This document shows, piece by piece, positions 1 to 13,757 of a DNA stretch of 64,000 nucleotides (the stretch's first letter is position 1; every line of letters starts with the position of its first letter). Origin of the DNA: Lasioglossum baleicum (Eukaryota > Arthropoda > Insecta > Hymenoptera > Halictidae); contig NW_027469325.1 in assembly GCF_051020765.1 (NCBI RefSeq), forward strand, positions 62,001 through 126,000, in the 5' to 3' direction. The notes beneath the pieces were generated by a model. The model was given only the letters and a program-made list of their open reading frames with translations. It ran no database searches and had not been told where the DNA came from. Position numbers and translations under genes: made by a program.

Positions 1-3000
1 AACGCATAACGCATAACGCATAACGCATAACGCATAACGCATAACGCATAACGCATAACGCATAACGCATAACGCATAACGCATAACGCATAACGCATAA
101 CGCATAACGCATAACGCATAACGCATAACGCATAACGCATAACGCATAACGAATAACGCATAACGCATAACGCATAACGCATAACGCACAACGCATAACG
201 CATAACGCATAACGCATAACGCATAACGCATAACGCATAACGCATAACGCATAACGCATGACGCATGACGCATAACGCATAACGCATAACGCATAACGCA
301 TAACGCATAACGCATAACGCATAACGCAAAACGCATAACGCATAACGCATAACGCATAACGCATAACGAATAACGCATATCGCATAACGTATAACGCTTA
401 ACGCATAACGCATAACGCATAACGCATAACGCATAACGCATAACGCATAACGCATAACGCATAACGCATAACGCATAACGCATAACGCATAACGCATAAC
501 GCATAACGCATAACGCATAACGCATAACGCATAACGCATAACGCATAACGCATAACGCATAACGCATAACGCATAACGCATAACGCATAACGCATAACGC
601 ATAACGCATAACGCATAACGCATAACGCATAACGCATAACGAATAACGCATAACGCATAACGCATGACGCATAACGCATAACGCATAACGCATAACGCAT
701 AACGCGTAACGCATAACGGATAACGCATAACGGATAACGCATAACGCATAACGCATAACGGATAACGCATGACGCATAACGGATAACCCACAACGCATAA
801 CGCATAACGCATAACGAATAACGCATAACGCATAACGCATAACGCATAACGCATAACGCATAACGCATAACGCATAACGCATAACGCATAACGCATAACG
901 CATAACGCATAACGCATAACGCATAACGCATAACGCATAACGCATAACGCATAACGCATAACGCATAACGCATAACGCATAACGCATAACGCATAACGCA
1001 TAACGCATAACGCATAACGCATAACGCATAACGCATAACGCATAACGCATAACGCATAACGCATAACGCATAACGCATAACGCATAACGCATAACGCATA
1101 ACGCATAACGCATAACGCATAACGCATAACGCATAACGCATAACGCATAACGCATAACGCATAACGCATAACGCATAACGCAGAACGCATAACGCATAAC
1201 GCATAACGCATAACGCATAACGCATAACGCATAACGCATAACGCATAACGCATAACGCATAACGCATAACGCATAACGCATAACGCATAACGCATAACGC
1301 ATAACGCATAACGCATAACGCATAGCGCATAACGCATAAAGCATAACGCATAACGCATAACGCATAACGCATAACGCATAACGCATAACGCATAACGCAT
1401 AACGCATAACGCATAACGCATAACGCATAACGTATAACGCTTAACGCATAACGCATAACGCATAACGCATAACGCGTAACGCATAACGCATAACGCATAA
1501 CGCATAACGCATAACGCATAACGCATAACGCATAACGCATAACGCATAACGCATAACGCATAACGCATAACGGATAACGCATGACGCATAACGGATAACC
1601 CACAACGCATAACGCATAAAGCATAACGAATAACGCATATCGCATAACGTATAACGCTTAACGCATAACGCATAACGCATAACGCATAACGCATAACGCG
1701 TAACGCATAACGGATAACGCATAACGCATAACGCATAACGCATAACGCATAACGCATAACGCATAACGCATAACGCATAACGCATAACGCATAACGCATA
1801 ACGCATAACGCATAACGCATAACGCATAACGCATAACGCATAACGCATAACGCATAACGCATAACGCATAACGCATAACGCATAACGCATAACGCATAAC
1901 GCATAACGCATAACGCATAACGCATAACGCATAACGCATAACGCATAACGCATAACGCATAACGCATAACGCATAACGCATAACGCATAACGCATAACGC
2001 ATAACGCATAACGCATAACGCATAACGCATAACGCATAACGCATAACGCATAACGCATAACGCATAACGCATAACGCATAACGCATAACGCATAACGCAT
2101 AACGCATAACGCATAACGCATAACGCATAACGCATAACGCATAACGCATAACGCATAACGCATAACGCATAACGCATAACGCATAACGCATAACGCATAA
2201 CGCATAACGCATAACGCATAACGCATAACGCATAACGCATAACGCATAACGCATAACGCATAACGCATAACGCATAACGCATAACGAATAACGCATAACG
2301 CATAACGCATGACGCATAACGCATAACGCATAACGCATAACGCATAACGCATAACGCGTAACGCATAACGGATAACGCATAACGGATAACGCATAACGCA
2401 TAACGCATAACGGATAACGCATGACGCATAACGGATAACCCACAACGCATAACGCATAACGCATAACGAATAACGCATAACGCATAACGCATAACGCATA
2501 ACGCATAACGCATAACGCATAACGCATAACGCATAACGCATAACGCATAACGCATAACGCATAACGCATAACGCATAACGCATAACGCACAACGCATAAC
2601 GCATAACGCATAACGCATAACGCATAACGCATAACGCATAACGCATAACGCATAACGCATAACGCATAACGCATAACGCATAACGCATAACGCATAACGC
2701 ATAACGCATAACGCATAACGCATAACGCATAACGCATAACGCATAACGCATAACGCATAACGCATAACGCATAACGCATAACGCATAACGCATAACGCAT
2801 AACGCATAACGCATAACGCATAACGCATAACGCATAACGCATAACGCATAACGGATAACGCATAACGGATAACGCATAACGCATAACGCATAAAGCATAA
2901 CGGATAACGCATGACGCATAACGGATAACCCACAACGCATAACGCATAAAGCATAGTCCATAACGCATAACGCATGACACATTACTCATAACGCATTACG

Positions 3001-3050
3001 CATAACGCATAACGCATAATGCATAACGCATTACGCATAACGCATAACGC
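1..3050. repeat. Left arm of the array, no T cassette
   Basis: This part is mostly consensus units. Early markers are an A7G pair at 254-267, a T6A unit at 324-330 and the series C4A-WT-A1T-C4T-A5T at 366-400; the terminal C4T-A5T pair recurs at 1430-1443 and about 1647-1660. A single A1G unit lies at 1325-1331. A homogeneous run of 81 units spans 1717-2283. The first S cassette begins at 2949-2997 with a C2A unit, gtccata, WT, A7G, acacatt, actcata and A7T. It differs from the rest in having no TCAATGAAAAAGTC module. Confidence 0.9.
1717..2283. repeat. Homogeneous run of 81 consensus units
   Basis: There are 567 bp of perfect ACGCATA repeats between a C4G unit (1710-1716) and a C4A unit (2284). 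No variant was seen inside. Confidence 0.88.
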
Positions 3051-6000
3051 TCAATGAAAAAGTCATAACGCATAACGCATATCGCATAACCCGTAAAGCA
3101 CAACGCATAACACATAACGCATAACGCATAACACATAACGCATAACGCATAACGCATAACGCATAACGCATAACGCATAACGCATAACGCATAACGCATA
3201 ACGGATAACGCATGACGCATAACGCATAACGCATAACGCATAACGCATAACGCGTAACGCATAACGCATAACGCATAACGCATAACGCATAACGCATAAC
3301 GCATAACGCATAACGCATAACGCATAACGCATAACGCATAACGCATAACGCATAACGCATAACGCATAACGCATAACGCATAACGCATAACGCATAACGC
3401 ATAACGCATAACGCATAACGCATAACGCATAACGCATAACGCATAACGCACAACGCATAACGCATAACGCATAACGCATAACGCATAACGCATAACGCAT
3501 AACGCATAACGCATAACGAATAACGCATAACGCATAACGCATGACGCATAACGCATAACGCATAACGCATAACGCATAACGCATAACGCATAACGCGTAA
3601 CGCATAACGGATAACGCATAACGCATAAGGCATAACGCATAACGCATAACGAATAACGCATATCGCATAACGTATAACGCTTAACGCATAACGCATAACG
3701 CATAACGCATAACGCGTAACGCATAACGCATAACGCATAACGCATAACGCATAACGCATAACGCATAACGCATAACGCATAACGCATAACGCATAACGCA
3801 TAACGCATAACGCATAACGCATAACGCATAACGCATAACGCATAACGCATAACGCATAACGCATAACGCATAACGCATAACGCATAACGCATAACGCATA
3901 ACGCATAACGCATAACGCATAACGCATAACGCATAACGCATAACGCATAACGCATAACGCATAACGCATAACGCATAACGCATAACGCATAACGCATAAC
4001 GCATAACGCATAACGCATAACGCATAACGAATAACGCATAACGCATAACGCATGACGCATAACGCATAACGCATAACGCATAACGCGTAACGCATAACGG
4101 ATAACGCATAACGGATAACGCATAACGCATAACGCATAACGGATAACGCATGACGCATAACGGATAACCCACAACGCATAACGCATAACGCATAACGAAT
4201 AACGCATAACGCATAACGCATAACGCATAACGCATAACGCATAACGCATAACGCATAACGCATAACGCATAACGCATAACGCATAACGCATAACGCATAA
4301 CGCATAACGCATAACGCATAACGCATAACGCATAACGCATAACGCATAACGCATAACGCATAACGCATAACGCATAACGCATAACGCATAACGCATAACG
4401 CATAACGCATAACGCATAACGCATAACGCATAACGCATAACGCATAACGCATAACGCATAACGCATAACGCATAACGCATAACGCATAACGCATAACGCA
4501 TAACGCATAACGCATAACGCATAACGCATAACGCATAACGCATAACGCATAACGCATAACGCATAACGCATAACGCATAACGCATAACGCATAACGCATA
4601 ACGCATAACGCATAACGCATAACGCATAACGCATAAAGCATAACGCATAACGCATAACGCATAACGCATAACGCATAACGCATAACGCATAACGCATAAC
4701 GCATAACGCATAACGCATAACGCATAACGCATAACGCATAACGCATAACGCATAACGCATAACGCATAACGTATAACGCTTAACGCATAACGCATAACGC
4801 ATAACGCATAACGCGTAACGCATAACGCATAACGCATAACGCATAACGCATAACGCATAACGCATAACGCATAACGCATAACGCATAACGCATACCGCAT
4901 AACGCATAACGCATAACGCATAACGGATAACGCATGACGCATAACGGATAACCCACAACGCATAACGCATAAAGCATAACGAATAACGCATATCGCATAA
5001 CGTATAACGCTTAACGCATAACGCATAACGCATAACGCATAACGCGTAACGCATAACGGATAACGCATAACGCATAACGCATAACGCATAACGCATAACG
5101 CATAACGCATAACGCATAACGCATAACGCATAACGCATAACGCATAACGCATAACGCATAACGCATAACGCATAACGCATAACGCATAACGCATAACGCA
5201 TAACGCATAACGCATAACGCATAACGCATAACGCATAACGCATAACGCATAACGCATAACGCATAACGCATAACGCATAACGCATAACGCATAACGCATA
5301 ACGCATAACGCATAACGAATAACGCATAACGCATAACGCATGACGCATAACGCATAACGCATAACGCATAACGCATAACGCATAACGCGTAACGCATAAC
5401 GGATAACGCATAACGGATAACGCATAACGCATAACGCATAACGCATAACGCATAACGCATAACGGATAAAGCATGACGCATAACGGATAACCCACAACGC
5501 ATAACGCATAAAGCATAGTCCATAACGCATAACGCATGACACATTACTCATAACGCATTACGCATAACGCTAACGCATAAGGCATAACGCATAACGCATA
5601 ACGCATAACGCATAACGCATAACGCATAACGCATAACGCATAACGCATAACGCATAACGCATAACGCATAACGCATAACGCATAACGCATAACGCATAAC
5701 GCATAACGCATAACGCATAACGCATAACGCATAACGCATAACGCATAACGCATAACGCATAACGCATAACGCATAACGCATAACGCATAACGAATAACGC
5801 ATAACGCATAACGCATAACGCATAACGCACAACGCATAACGCATAACGCATAACGCATAACGCATAACGCATAACGCATAACGCATAACGCATGACGCAT
5901 GACGCATAACGCATAACGCATAACGCATAACGCATAACGCATAACGCATAACGCATAACGCATAACGCATAACGCATAACGAATAACGCATATCGCATAA

Positions 6001-6255
6001 CGTATAACGCTTAACGCATAACGCATAACGCATAACGCATAACGCGTAACGCATAACGGATAACGCATAACGGATAACGCATAACGCATAACGCATAAAG
6101 CATAACGGATAACGCATGACGCATAACGGATAACCCACAACGCATAACGCATAAAGCATAGTCCATAACGCATAACGCATGACACATTACTCATAACGCA
6201 TTACGCATAACGCATAACGCATAATGCATAACGCATTACGCATAACGCATAACGC
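3051..6255. repeat. Higher-order block A, copy 1 (3,205 bp, T cassette to T cassette)
   Basis: The block opens with TCAATGAAAAAGTC at 3051-3064, followed by a P cassette and two G3A units. The order then is C4G-A7G, A5G, T6C, C4A, A7G, A5G, C4G, a rare C2G unit near 3628, then C4A-WT-A1T-C4T-A5T. The A1C unit at 4895-4901 sits between two C4T-A5T landmarks. The block ends with two S cassettes separated by a segment that begins with a 6-bp unit at 5567-5572 and a C2G unit at 5580-5586. The same ordered markers recur in the next two blocks, so I infer descent by duplication. Confidence 0.8.
5567..5572. repeat. 6-bp unit (1-bp deletion), shared type
   Basis: One heptamer is shortened to acgcta. 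The unit phase changes from mod 7 = 2 to mod 7 = 1 here. It is followed by one consensus unit and a C2G unit. The same arrangement occurs at 8863-8868, so the two deletions probably have one origin. Confidence 0.93.
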
Positions 6256-7490
6256 TCAATGAAAAAGTCATAACGCATAACGCATATCGCATAACCCGTA
6301 AAGCACAACGCATAACACATAACGCATAACGCATAACACATAACGCATAACGCATAACGCATAACGCATAACGCATAACGCATAACGCATAACGCATAAC
6401 GCATAACGCATAACGGATAACGCATGACGCATAACGCATAACGCATAACGCATAACGCATAACGCGTAACGCATAACGCATAACGCATAACGCATAACGC
6501 ATAACGCATAACGCATAACGCATAACGCATAACGCATAACGCATAACGCATAACGCATAACGCATAACGCATAACGCATAACGCATAACGCATAACGCAT
6601 AACGCATAACGCATAACGCATAACGCATAACGCATAACGCATAACGCATAACGCACAACGCATAACGCATAACGCATAACGCATAACGCATAACGCATAA
6701 CGCATAACGCATAACGCATAACGAATAACGCATAACGCATAACGCATGACGCATAACGCATAACGCATAACGCATAACGCATAACGCATAACGCATAACG
6801 CATAACGCGTAACGCATAACGGATAACGCATAACGCATAAGGCATAACGCATAACGCATAACGCATAACGCATAACGCATAACGCATAACGCATAACGCA
6901 TAACGCATAACGCATAACGCATAACGCATAACGCATAACGCATAACGCATAACGCATAACGCATAACGCATAACGCATAACGCATAACGCATAACGCATA
7001 ACGCATAACGCATAACGCATAACGCATAACGCATAACGCATAACGCATAACGCATAACGCATAACGAATAACGCATAACGCATAACGCATAACGCATAAC
7101 GCACAACGCATAACGCATAACGCATAACGCATAACGCATAACGCATAACGCATAACGCATAACGCATGACGCATGACGCATAACGCATAACGCATAACGC
7201 ATAACGCATAACGCATAACGCATAACGCATAACGCATAACGCATAACGCATAACGCATAACGCATAACGCATAACGCATAACGCATAACGCATAACGCAT
7301 AACGCATAACGCATAACGCATAACGCATAACGCATAACGCATAACGCATAACGCATAACGCATAACGCATAACGCATAACGCATAACGCATAACGCATAA
7401 CGCATAACGCATAACGCATAACGCATAACGCATAACGCATAACGCATAACGCATAACGCATAACGCATAACGCATAACGCATAACGTATA

Positions 7491-8603
7491 ACGCTTAACG
7501 CATAACGCATAACGCATAACGCATAACGCGTAACGCATAACGCATAACGCATAACGCATAACGCATAACGCATAACGCATAACGCATAACGCATAACGCA
7601 TACCGCATAACGCATAACGCATAACGCATAACGGATAACGCATGACGCATAACGGATAACCCACAACGCATAACGCATAAAGCATAACGAATAACGCATA
7701 TCGCATAACGTATAACGCTTAACGCATAACGCATAACGCATAACGCATAACGCGTAACGCATAACGGATAACGCATAACGCATAACGCATAACGCATAAC
7801 GCATAACGCATAACGCATAACGCATAACGCATAACGCATAACGCATAACGCATAACGCATAACGCATAACGCATAACGCATAACGCATAACGCATAACGC
7901 ATAACGCATAACGCATAACGCATAACGCATAACGCATAACGCATAACGCATAACGCATAACGCATAACGCATAACGCATAACGCATAACGAATAACGCAT
8001 ATCGCATAACGTATAACGCTTAACGCATAACGCATAACGCATAACGCTTAACGCATAACGCATAACGCATAACGCATAACGCGTAACGCATAACGCATAA
8101 CGCATAACGCATAACGCATAACGCATAACGCATAACGCATAACGCATAACGCATAACGCATACCGCATAACGCATAACGCATAACGCATAACGGATAACG
8201 CATGACGCATAACGGATAACCCACAACGCATAACGCATAAAGCATAACGAATAACGCATATCGCATAACGTATAACGCTTAACGCATAACGCATAACGCA
8301 TAACGCATAACGCGTAACGCATAACGGATAACGCATAACGCATAACGCATAACGCATAACGCATAACGCATAACGCATAACGCATAACGCATAACGCATA
8401 ACGCATAACGCATAACGCATAACGCATAACGCATAACGCATAACGCATAACGCATAACGCATAACGCATAACGCATAACGCATAACGCATAACGCATAAC
8501 GCATAACGCATAACGCATAACGCATAACGCATAACGCATAACGCATAACGCATAACGCATAACGCATAACGCATAACGCATAACGCATAACGCATAACGC
8601 ATA
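7491..8603. repeat. 560-bp tandem pair around the A1C module
   Basis: The A1C units at 7603-7609 and 8163-8169 are 560 bp (80 units) apart. Each is followed by the same series: C4G-A7G-WT-C4G-acccaca, C2A, C4A-WT-A1T-C4T-A5T, A5G, C4G. Blocks A copy 1 (4895) and copy 3 (10842) have a single A1C module, so this pair is a local tandem duplication within copy 2. Confidence 0.82.
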
Positions 8604-8862
8604 ACGCATAACGCATAACGAATAACGCATAACGCATAACGCATGACGCATAACGCATAACGCATAACGCATAACGCATAACGCATAACGCGTAACGCAT
8701 AACGGATAACGCATAACGGATAACGCATAACGCATAACGCATAACGCATAACGCATAACGGATAAAGCATGACGCATAACGGATAACCCACAACGCATAA
8801 CGCATAAAGCATAGTCCATAACGCATAACGCATGACACATTACTCATAACGCATTACGCATA

Positions 8863-8868
8863 ACGCTA
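8863..8868. repeat. 6-bp unit (1-bp deletion), copy of the 5567 event
   Basis: The unit acgcta is followed by WT and a C2G unit, as at 5567-5586. The phase moves from mod 7 = 1 to 0. Confidence 0.93.
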
Positions 8869-9267
8869 ACGCATAAGGCATAACGCATAACGCATAACGC
8901 ATAACGCATAACGCATAACGCATAACGCATAACGCATAACGCATAACGCATAACGCATAACGCATAACGCATAACGCATAACGCATAACGCATAACGCAT
9001 AACGCATAACGCATAACGCATAACGCATAACGCATAACGCATAACGCATAACGCATAACGCATAACGCATAACGCATAACGCATAACGCATAACGAATAA
9101 CGCATAACGCATAACGCATAACGCATAACGCACAACGCATAACGCATAACGCATAACGCATAACGCATAACGCATAACGCATAACGCATAACGCATGACG
9201 CATGACGCATAACGCATAACGCATAACGCATAACGCATAACGCATAACGCATAACGCATAACGCATA

Positions 9268-9273
9268 ACGATA
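9268..9273. repeat. 6-bp unit (private 1-bp deletion)
   Basis: The unit acgata has lost a C. The phase moves from mod 7 = 0 to 6. The matching part of block A copy 1 (5894-5981) has no such unit, so this deletion postdates the duplication or was removed there by conversion. Confidence 0.92.
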
Positions 9274-9578
9274 ACGCATAACGCATAACGCATAACGCAT
9301 AACGAATAACGCATATCGCATAACGTATAACGCTTAACGCATAACGCATAACGCATAACGCATAACGCGTAACGCATAACGGATAACGCATAACGGATAA
9401 CGCATAACGCATAACGCATAAAGCATAACGGATAACGCATGACGCATAACGGATAACCCACAACGCATAACGCATAAAGCATAGTCCATAACGCATAACG
9501 CATGACACATTACTCATAACGCATTACGCATAACGCATAACGCATAATGCATAACGCATTACGCATAACGCATAACGC

Positions 9579-11489
9579 TCAATGAAAAAGTCATAACGCA
9601 TAACGCATATCGCATAACCCGTAAAGCACAACGCATAACACATAACGCATAACGCATAACACATAACGCATAACGCATAACGCATAACGCATAACGCATA
9701 ACGCATAACGCATAACGCATAACGCATAACGGATAACGCATGACGCATAACGCATAACGCATAACGCATAACGCATAACGCGTAACGCATAACGCATAAC
9801 GCATAACGCATAACGCATAACGCATAACGCATAACGCATAACGCATAACGCATAACGCATAACGCATAACGCATAACGCATAACGCATAACGCATAACGC
9901 ATAACGCATAACGCATAACGCATAACGCATAACGCATAACGCACAACGCATAACGCATAACGCATAACGCATAACGCATAACGCATAACGCATAACGCAT
10001 AACGCATAACGCATAACGAATAACGCATAACGCATAACGCATGACGCATAACGCATAACGCATAACGCATAACGCATAACGCATAACGCATAACGCGTAA
10101 CGCATAACGGATAACGCATAACGCATAAGGCATAACGCATAACGCATAACGCATAACGCATAACGCATAACGCATAACGCATAACGCATAACGCATAACG
10201 CATAACGCATAACGCATAACGCATAACGCATAACGCATAACGCATAACGCATAACGCATAACGCATAACGCATAACGCATAACGCATAACGCATAACGCA
10301 TAACGCATAACGCATAACGCATAACGCATAACGCATAACGCATAACGCATAACGAATAACGCATAACGCATAACGCATAACGCATAACGCACAACGCATA
10401 ACGCATAACGCATAACGCATAACGCATAACGCATAACGCATAACGCATAACGCATGACGCATGACGCATAACGCATAACGCATAACGCATAACGCATAAC
10501 GCATAACGCATAACGCATAACGCATAACGCATAACGCATAACGCATAACGCATAACGCATAACGCATAACGCATAACGCATAACGCATAACGCATAACGC
10601 ATAACGCATAACGCATAACGCATAACGCATAACGCATAACGCATAACGCATAACGCATAACGCATAACGCATAACGCATAACGCATAACGCATAACGCAT
10701 AACGCATAACGCATAACGTATAACGCTTAACGCATAACGCATAACGCATAACGCATAACGCGTAACGCATAACGCATAACGCATAACGCATAACGCATAA
10801 CGCATAACGCATAACGCATAACGCATAACGCATAACGCATACCGCATAACGCATAACGCATAACGCATAACGGATAACGCATGACGCATAACGGATAACC
10901 CACAACGCATAACGCATAAAGCATAACGAATAACGCATATCGCATAACGTATAACGCTTAACGCATAACGCATAACGCATAACGCATAACGCGTAACGCA
11001 TAACGGATAACGCATAACGCATAACGCATAACGCATAACGCATAACGCATAACGCATAACGCATAACGCATAACGCATAACGCATAACGCATAACGCATA
11101 ACGCATAACGCATAACGCATAACGCATAACGCATAACGCATAACGCATAACGCATAACGCATAACGCATAACGCATAACGCATAACGCATAACGCATAAC
11201 GCATAACGCATAACGAATAACGCATATCGCATAACGTATAACGCTTAACGCATAACGCATAACGCATAACGCATAACGCGTAACGCATAACGGATAACGC
11301 ATAACGGATAACGCATAACGCATAACGCATAAAGCATAACGGATAACGCATGACGCATAACGGATAACCCACAACGCATAACGCATAAAGCATAGTCCAT
11401 AACGCATAACGCATGACACATTACTCATAACGCATTACGCATAACGCATAACGCATAATGCATAACGCATTACGCATAACGCATAACGC
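9579..11489. repeat. Higher-order block A, copy 3 (1,911 bp, shortened)
   Basis: The block starts with the T cassette at 9579-9592 and the same P, G3A, C4G-A7G, A5G, T6C, C4A, A7G, A5G, C4G and C2G order as the two earlier copies. It then carries the C4A / T6C / A7G-A7G segment and one A1C module at 10842-10848. It closes with an S cassette. It lacks the 6-bp unit and the extra internal segments of copies 1 and 2. Confidence 0.78.
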
Positions 11490-12028
11490 TCAATGAAAAA
11501 GTCATAACGCATAACGCATATCGCATAACCCGTAAAGCACAACGCATAACACATAACGCATAACGCATAACACATAACGCATAACGCATAACGCATAACG
11601 CATAACGCATAACGCATAACGCATAACGCATAACGCATAACGGATAACGCATGACGCATAACGCATAACGCATAACGCATAACGCATAACGCGTAACGCA
11701 TAACGCATAACGCATAACGCATAACGCATAACGCATAACGCATAACGCATAACGCATAACGCATAACGCATAACGCATAACGCATAACGCATAACGCATA
11801 ACGCATAACGCATAACGCATAACGCATGACGCATAACGGATAACCCATAACGCATAACGCATAAAGCATAGTCCATAACGGATAACGCATGACGCATAAC
11901 GGATAACCCATAACGCTTAACGCATAAAGCATAGTCCATAACGCATAACGCATGACACATTACTCATAACGCATTACGCATAACGCATAACGCATAATGC
12001 ATAACGCATTACGCATAACGCATAAGGC
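11490..12028. repeat. Short T-to-T block with the first 63-bp S doublet
   Basis: The T cassette at 11490-11503 is followed by P, G3A units, C4G-A7G and A5G. Two gtccata units then lie at 11871 and 11934, 63 bp apart, with G3C (acccata) units rather than acccaca between them. One intervening unit is A5T here. The block ends before the T cassette at 12029, which has a private C2G change in the unit carrying its left edge. Confidence 0.8.
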
Positions 12029-13757
12029 TCAATGAAAAAGTCATAACGCATAACGCATAACGCATAACGTATAACGCATAACGCATAACGCATAACGCAT
12101 AACGCATAACGCATAACGCATAACGCATAACGCATAACGCATAACGCATAACGCATAACGCATAACGCATAACGCATAACGCATAACGCATAACGCATAA
12201 CGCATAACGCATAACGCATAACGCATAACGCATAACGCATAACGCATAACGCATAACGCATAACGCATAACGCATAACGCATAACGCATAACGCATAACG
12301 CATAACGCATAACGCATAACGCATAACGCATAACGCATAACGCATAACGCATAACGCATAACGCATAACGCATAACGCATAACGCATAACGCATAACGCA
12401 TAACGCATAACGCATAACGCATAACGCATAACGCATAACGCATAACGCATAACGCATAGCGGATAACGAATAACGCATATCGCATAACGTATAACGCATA
12501 ACGCATAACGCATAACGAATAACGCATAACGCATAACGCATAACGCATAACGCATAACGCATAACGCATAACGCATAACGCATAACGCATAACGCATAAC
12601 GCATAACGCATAACGCATAACGCATAACGCATAACGCATAACGCATAACGCATAACGCATAACGCATAACGCATAACGCATAACGCATAACGCATAACGG
12701 ATAACGCATGACGCATAACGGATAACCCACAACGCATAACGCATAAAGCATAACGAATAACGCATATCGCATAACGTATAACGCTTAACGCATAACGCAT
12801 AACGCATAACGCATAACGCGTAACGCATAACGCATAACGCATAACGCATAACGCATAACACATAACGCATAACGCATAACGCATAACGCATAACGCATAA
12901 CGCATAACGCATAACGCATAACGCATAACGCATAACGCATAACGCATAACGCATAACGCATAACGCATAACGCATAACGCATAACGCATAACGCATAACA
13001 CATAACGCATAACGCATAACGCATAACGCATAACGCATAACGCATAACGCATAACGCATAACGCATAACGCATAACGCATAACGCATAACGCATAACGCA
13101 TAACGCATAACGCATAACGCATAACGCATAACGCATAACGCATAACGCATAACGAATAACGCATATCGCATAACGTATAACGCATAACGCATAACGCATA
13201 ACGCATAACGAATAACGCATATCGCATAACGTATAACGCTTAACGCATAACGCATAACGCATAACGCATAACGCATAACGCGTAACGCATGACGGATAAC
13301 GCATAACGGATAACGCATAACGCATAACGCATAACGCATAACGGATAACGCATGACGCATAACGGATAACCCACAACGCATGACGCATAACGCATAACGC
13401 ATAACGCATAACGCATAACGCATAACGCATAACGCATAACGCATAACGCATAACGGATAACGCATGACGCATAACGCATAACGCATAACGCATAACGCAT
13501 AACGCGTAACGCATAACGCATAACGCATAACGCATAACGCATAACGCATAACGCATAACGCATAACGCATAACGCATAACGGATAACGCATAACGCATAA
13601 CGCATAACGGATAACGCATGACGCATAACGGATAACCCACAACGCATAACGCATAAAGCATAGTCCATAACGCATAACGCATGACACATTACTCATAACG
13701 CATTACGCATAACGCATAACGCATAATGCATAACGCATTACGCATAACGCATAACGC
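12029..13757. repeat. Higher-order block B, copy 1 (1,729 bp)
   Basis: The T cassette at 12029-12042 is followed by a long, nearly pure run broken by a C4T unit, then the G cassette at 12459. G3A units appear near 12857 and 12997, then C4A-A1T-C4T twice, A5G, A7G-C4G, C4G, and two acccaca groups before an S cassette. The right half recurs in 14349-15619 in the same order with small differences in run length. Confidence 0.75.

Larger units (their letters stand above)
6256..9578. repeat. Higher-order block A, copy 2 (3,323 bp)
   Basis: The block repeats the marker order of 3051-6255: T, P, G3A, C4G-A7G, A5G, T6C, C4A, A7G, A5G, C4G, C2G. It differs by an added C4A / T6C / A7G-A7G segment around 7066-7180 and by two A1C modules (7603 and 8163) in place of one. 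Its right end (8840-9517) matches 5544-6194, including the 6-bp unit. A second, private 6-bp unit lies at 9268-9273. Confidence 0.8.
4895..10848. repeat. A1C module of block A, 4 copies
   Basis: A ccgcata unit in consensus context lies at 4895, 7603, 8163 and 10842, each with C4T-A5T and A5G upstream and C4G-A7G-WT-C4G-acccaca downstream. This context differs from the A1C marker of the right half, so the two probably arose separately. Confidence 0.85.

Noticed and set aside
2915..2940. Resemblance of the acccaca group (TGTGGGTTA on the - strand) to a DnaA box
   Set aside because: It differs from the DnaA consensus in the centre, and no origin features or dnaA/dnaN genes are present.
3055..3069. 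Short + strand frame ATG AAA AAG TCA TAA in each T cassette
   Set aside because: It codes four residues and stops at once in plain repeat. No ribosome binding site precedes it.
2996..5551. Long - strand open frames, for example 2996-5551 (851 codons), 17690-19807 (705), 19832-21844 (670) and 62063-63997 (644)
   Set aside because: All are the 7-bp repeat read as MRYALCV in any frame. Their ends fall at the triple-stop units, several frames overlap fully, and there is no domain, signal, ribosome binding site or codon bias. They are by-products of the satellite.
12458..12467. Resemblance of AGCGGATAAC in the G cassette to half of a lac operator
   Set aside because: The ten shared bases arise from two substitutions in a heptamer. 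No dyad symmetry and no gene follow it.
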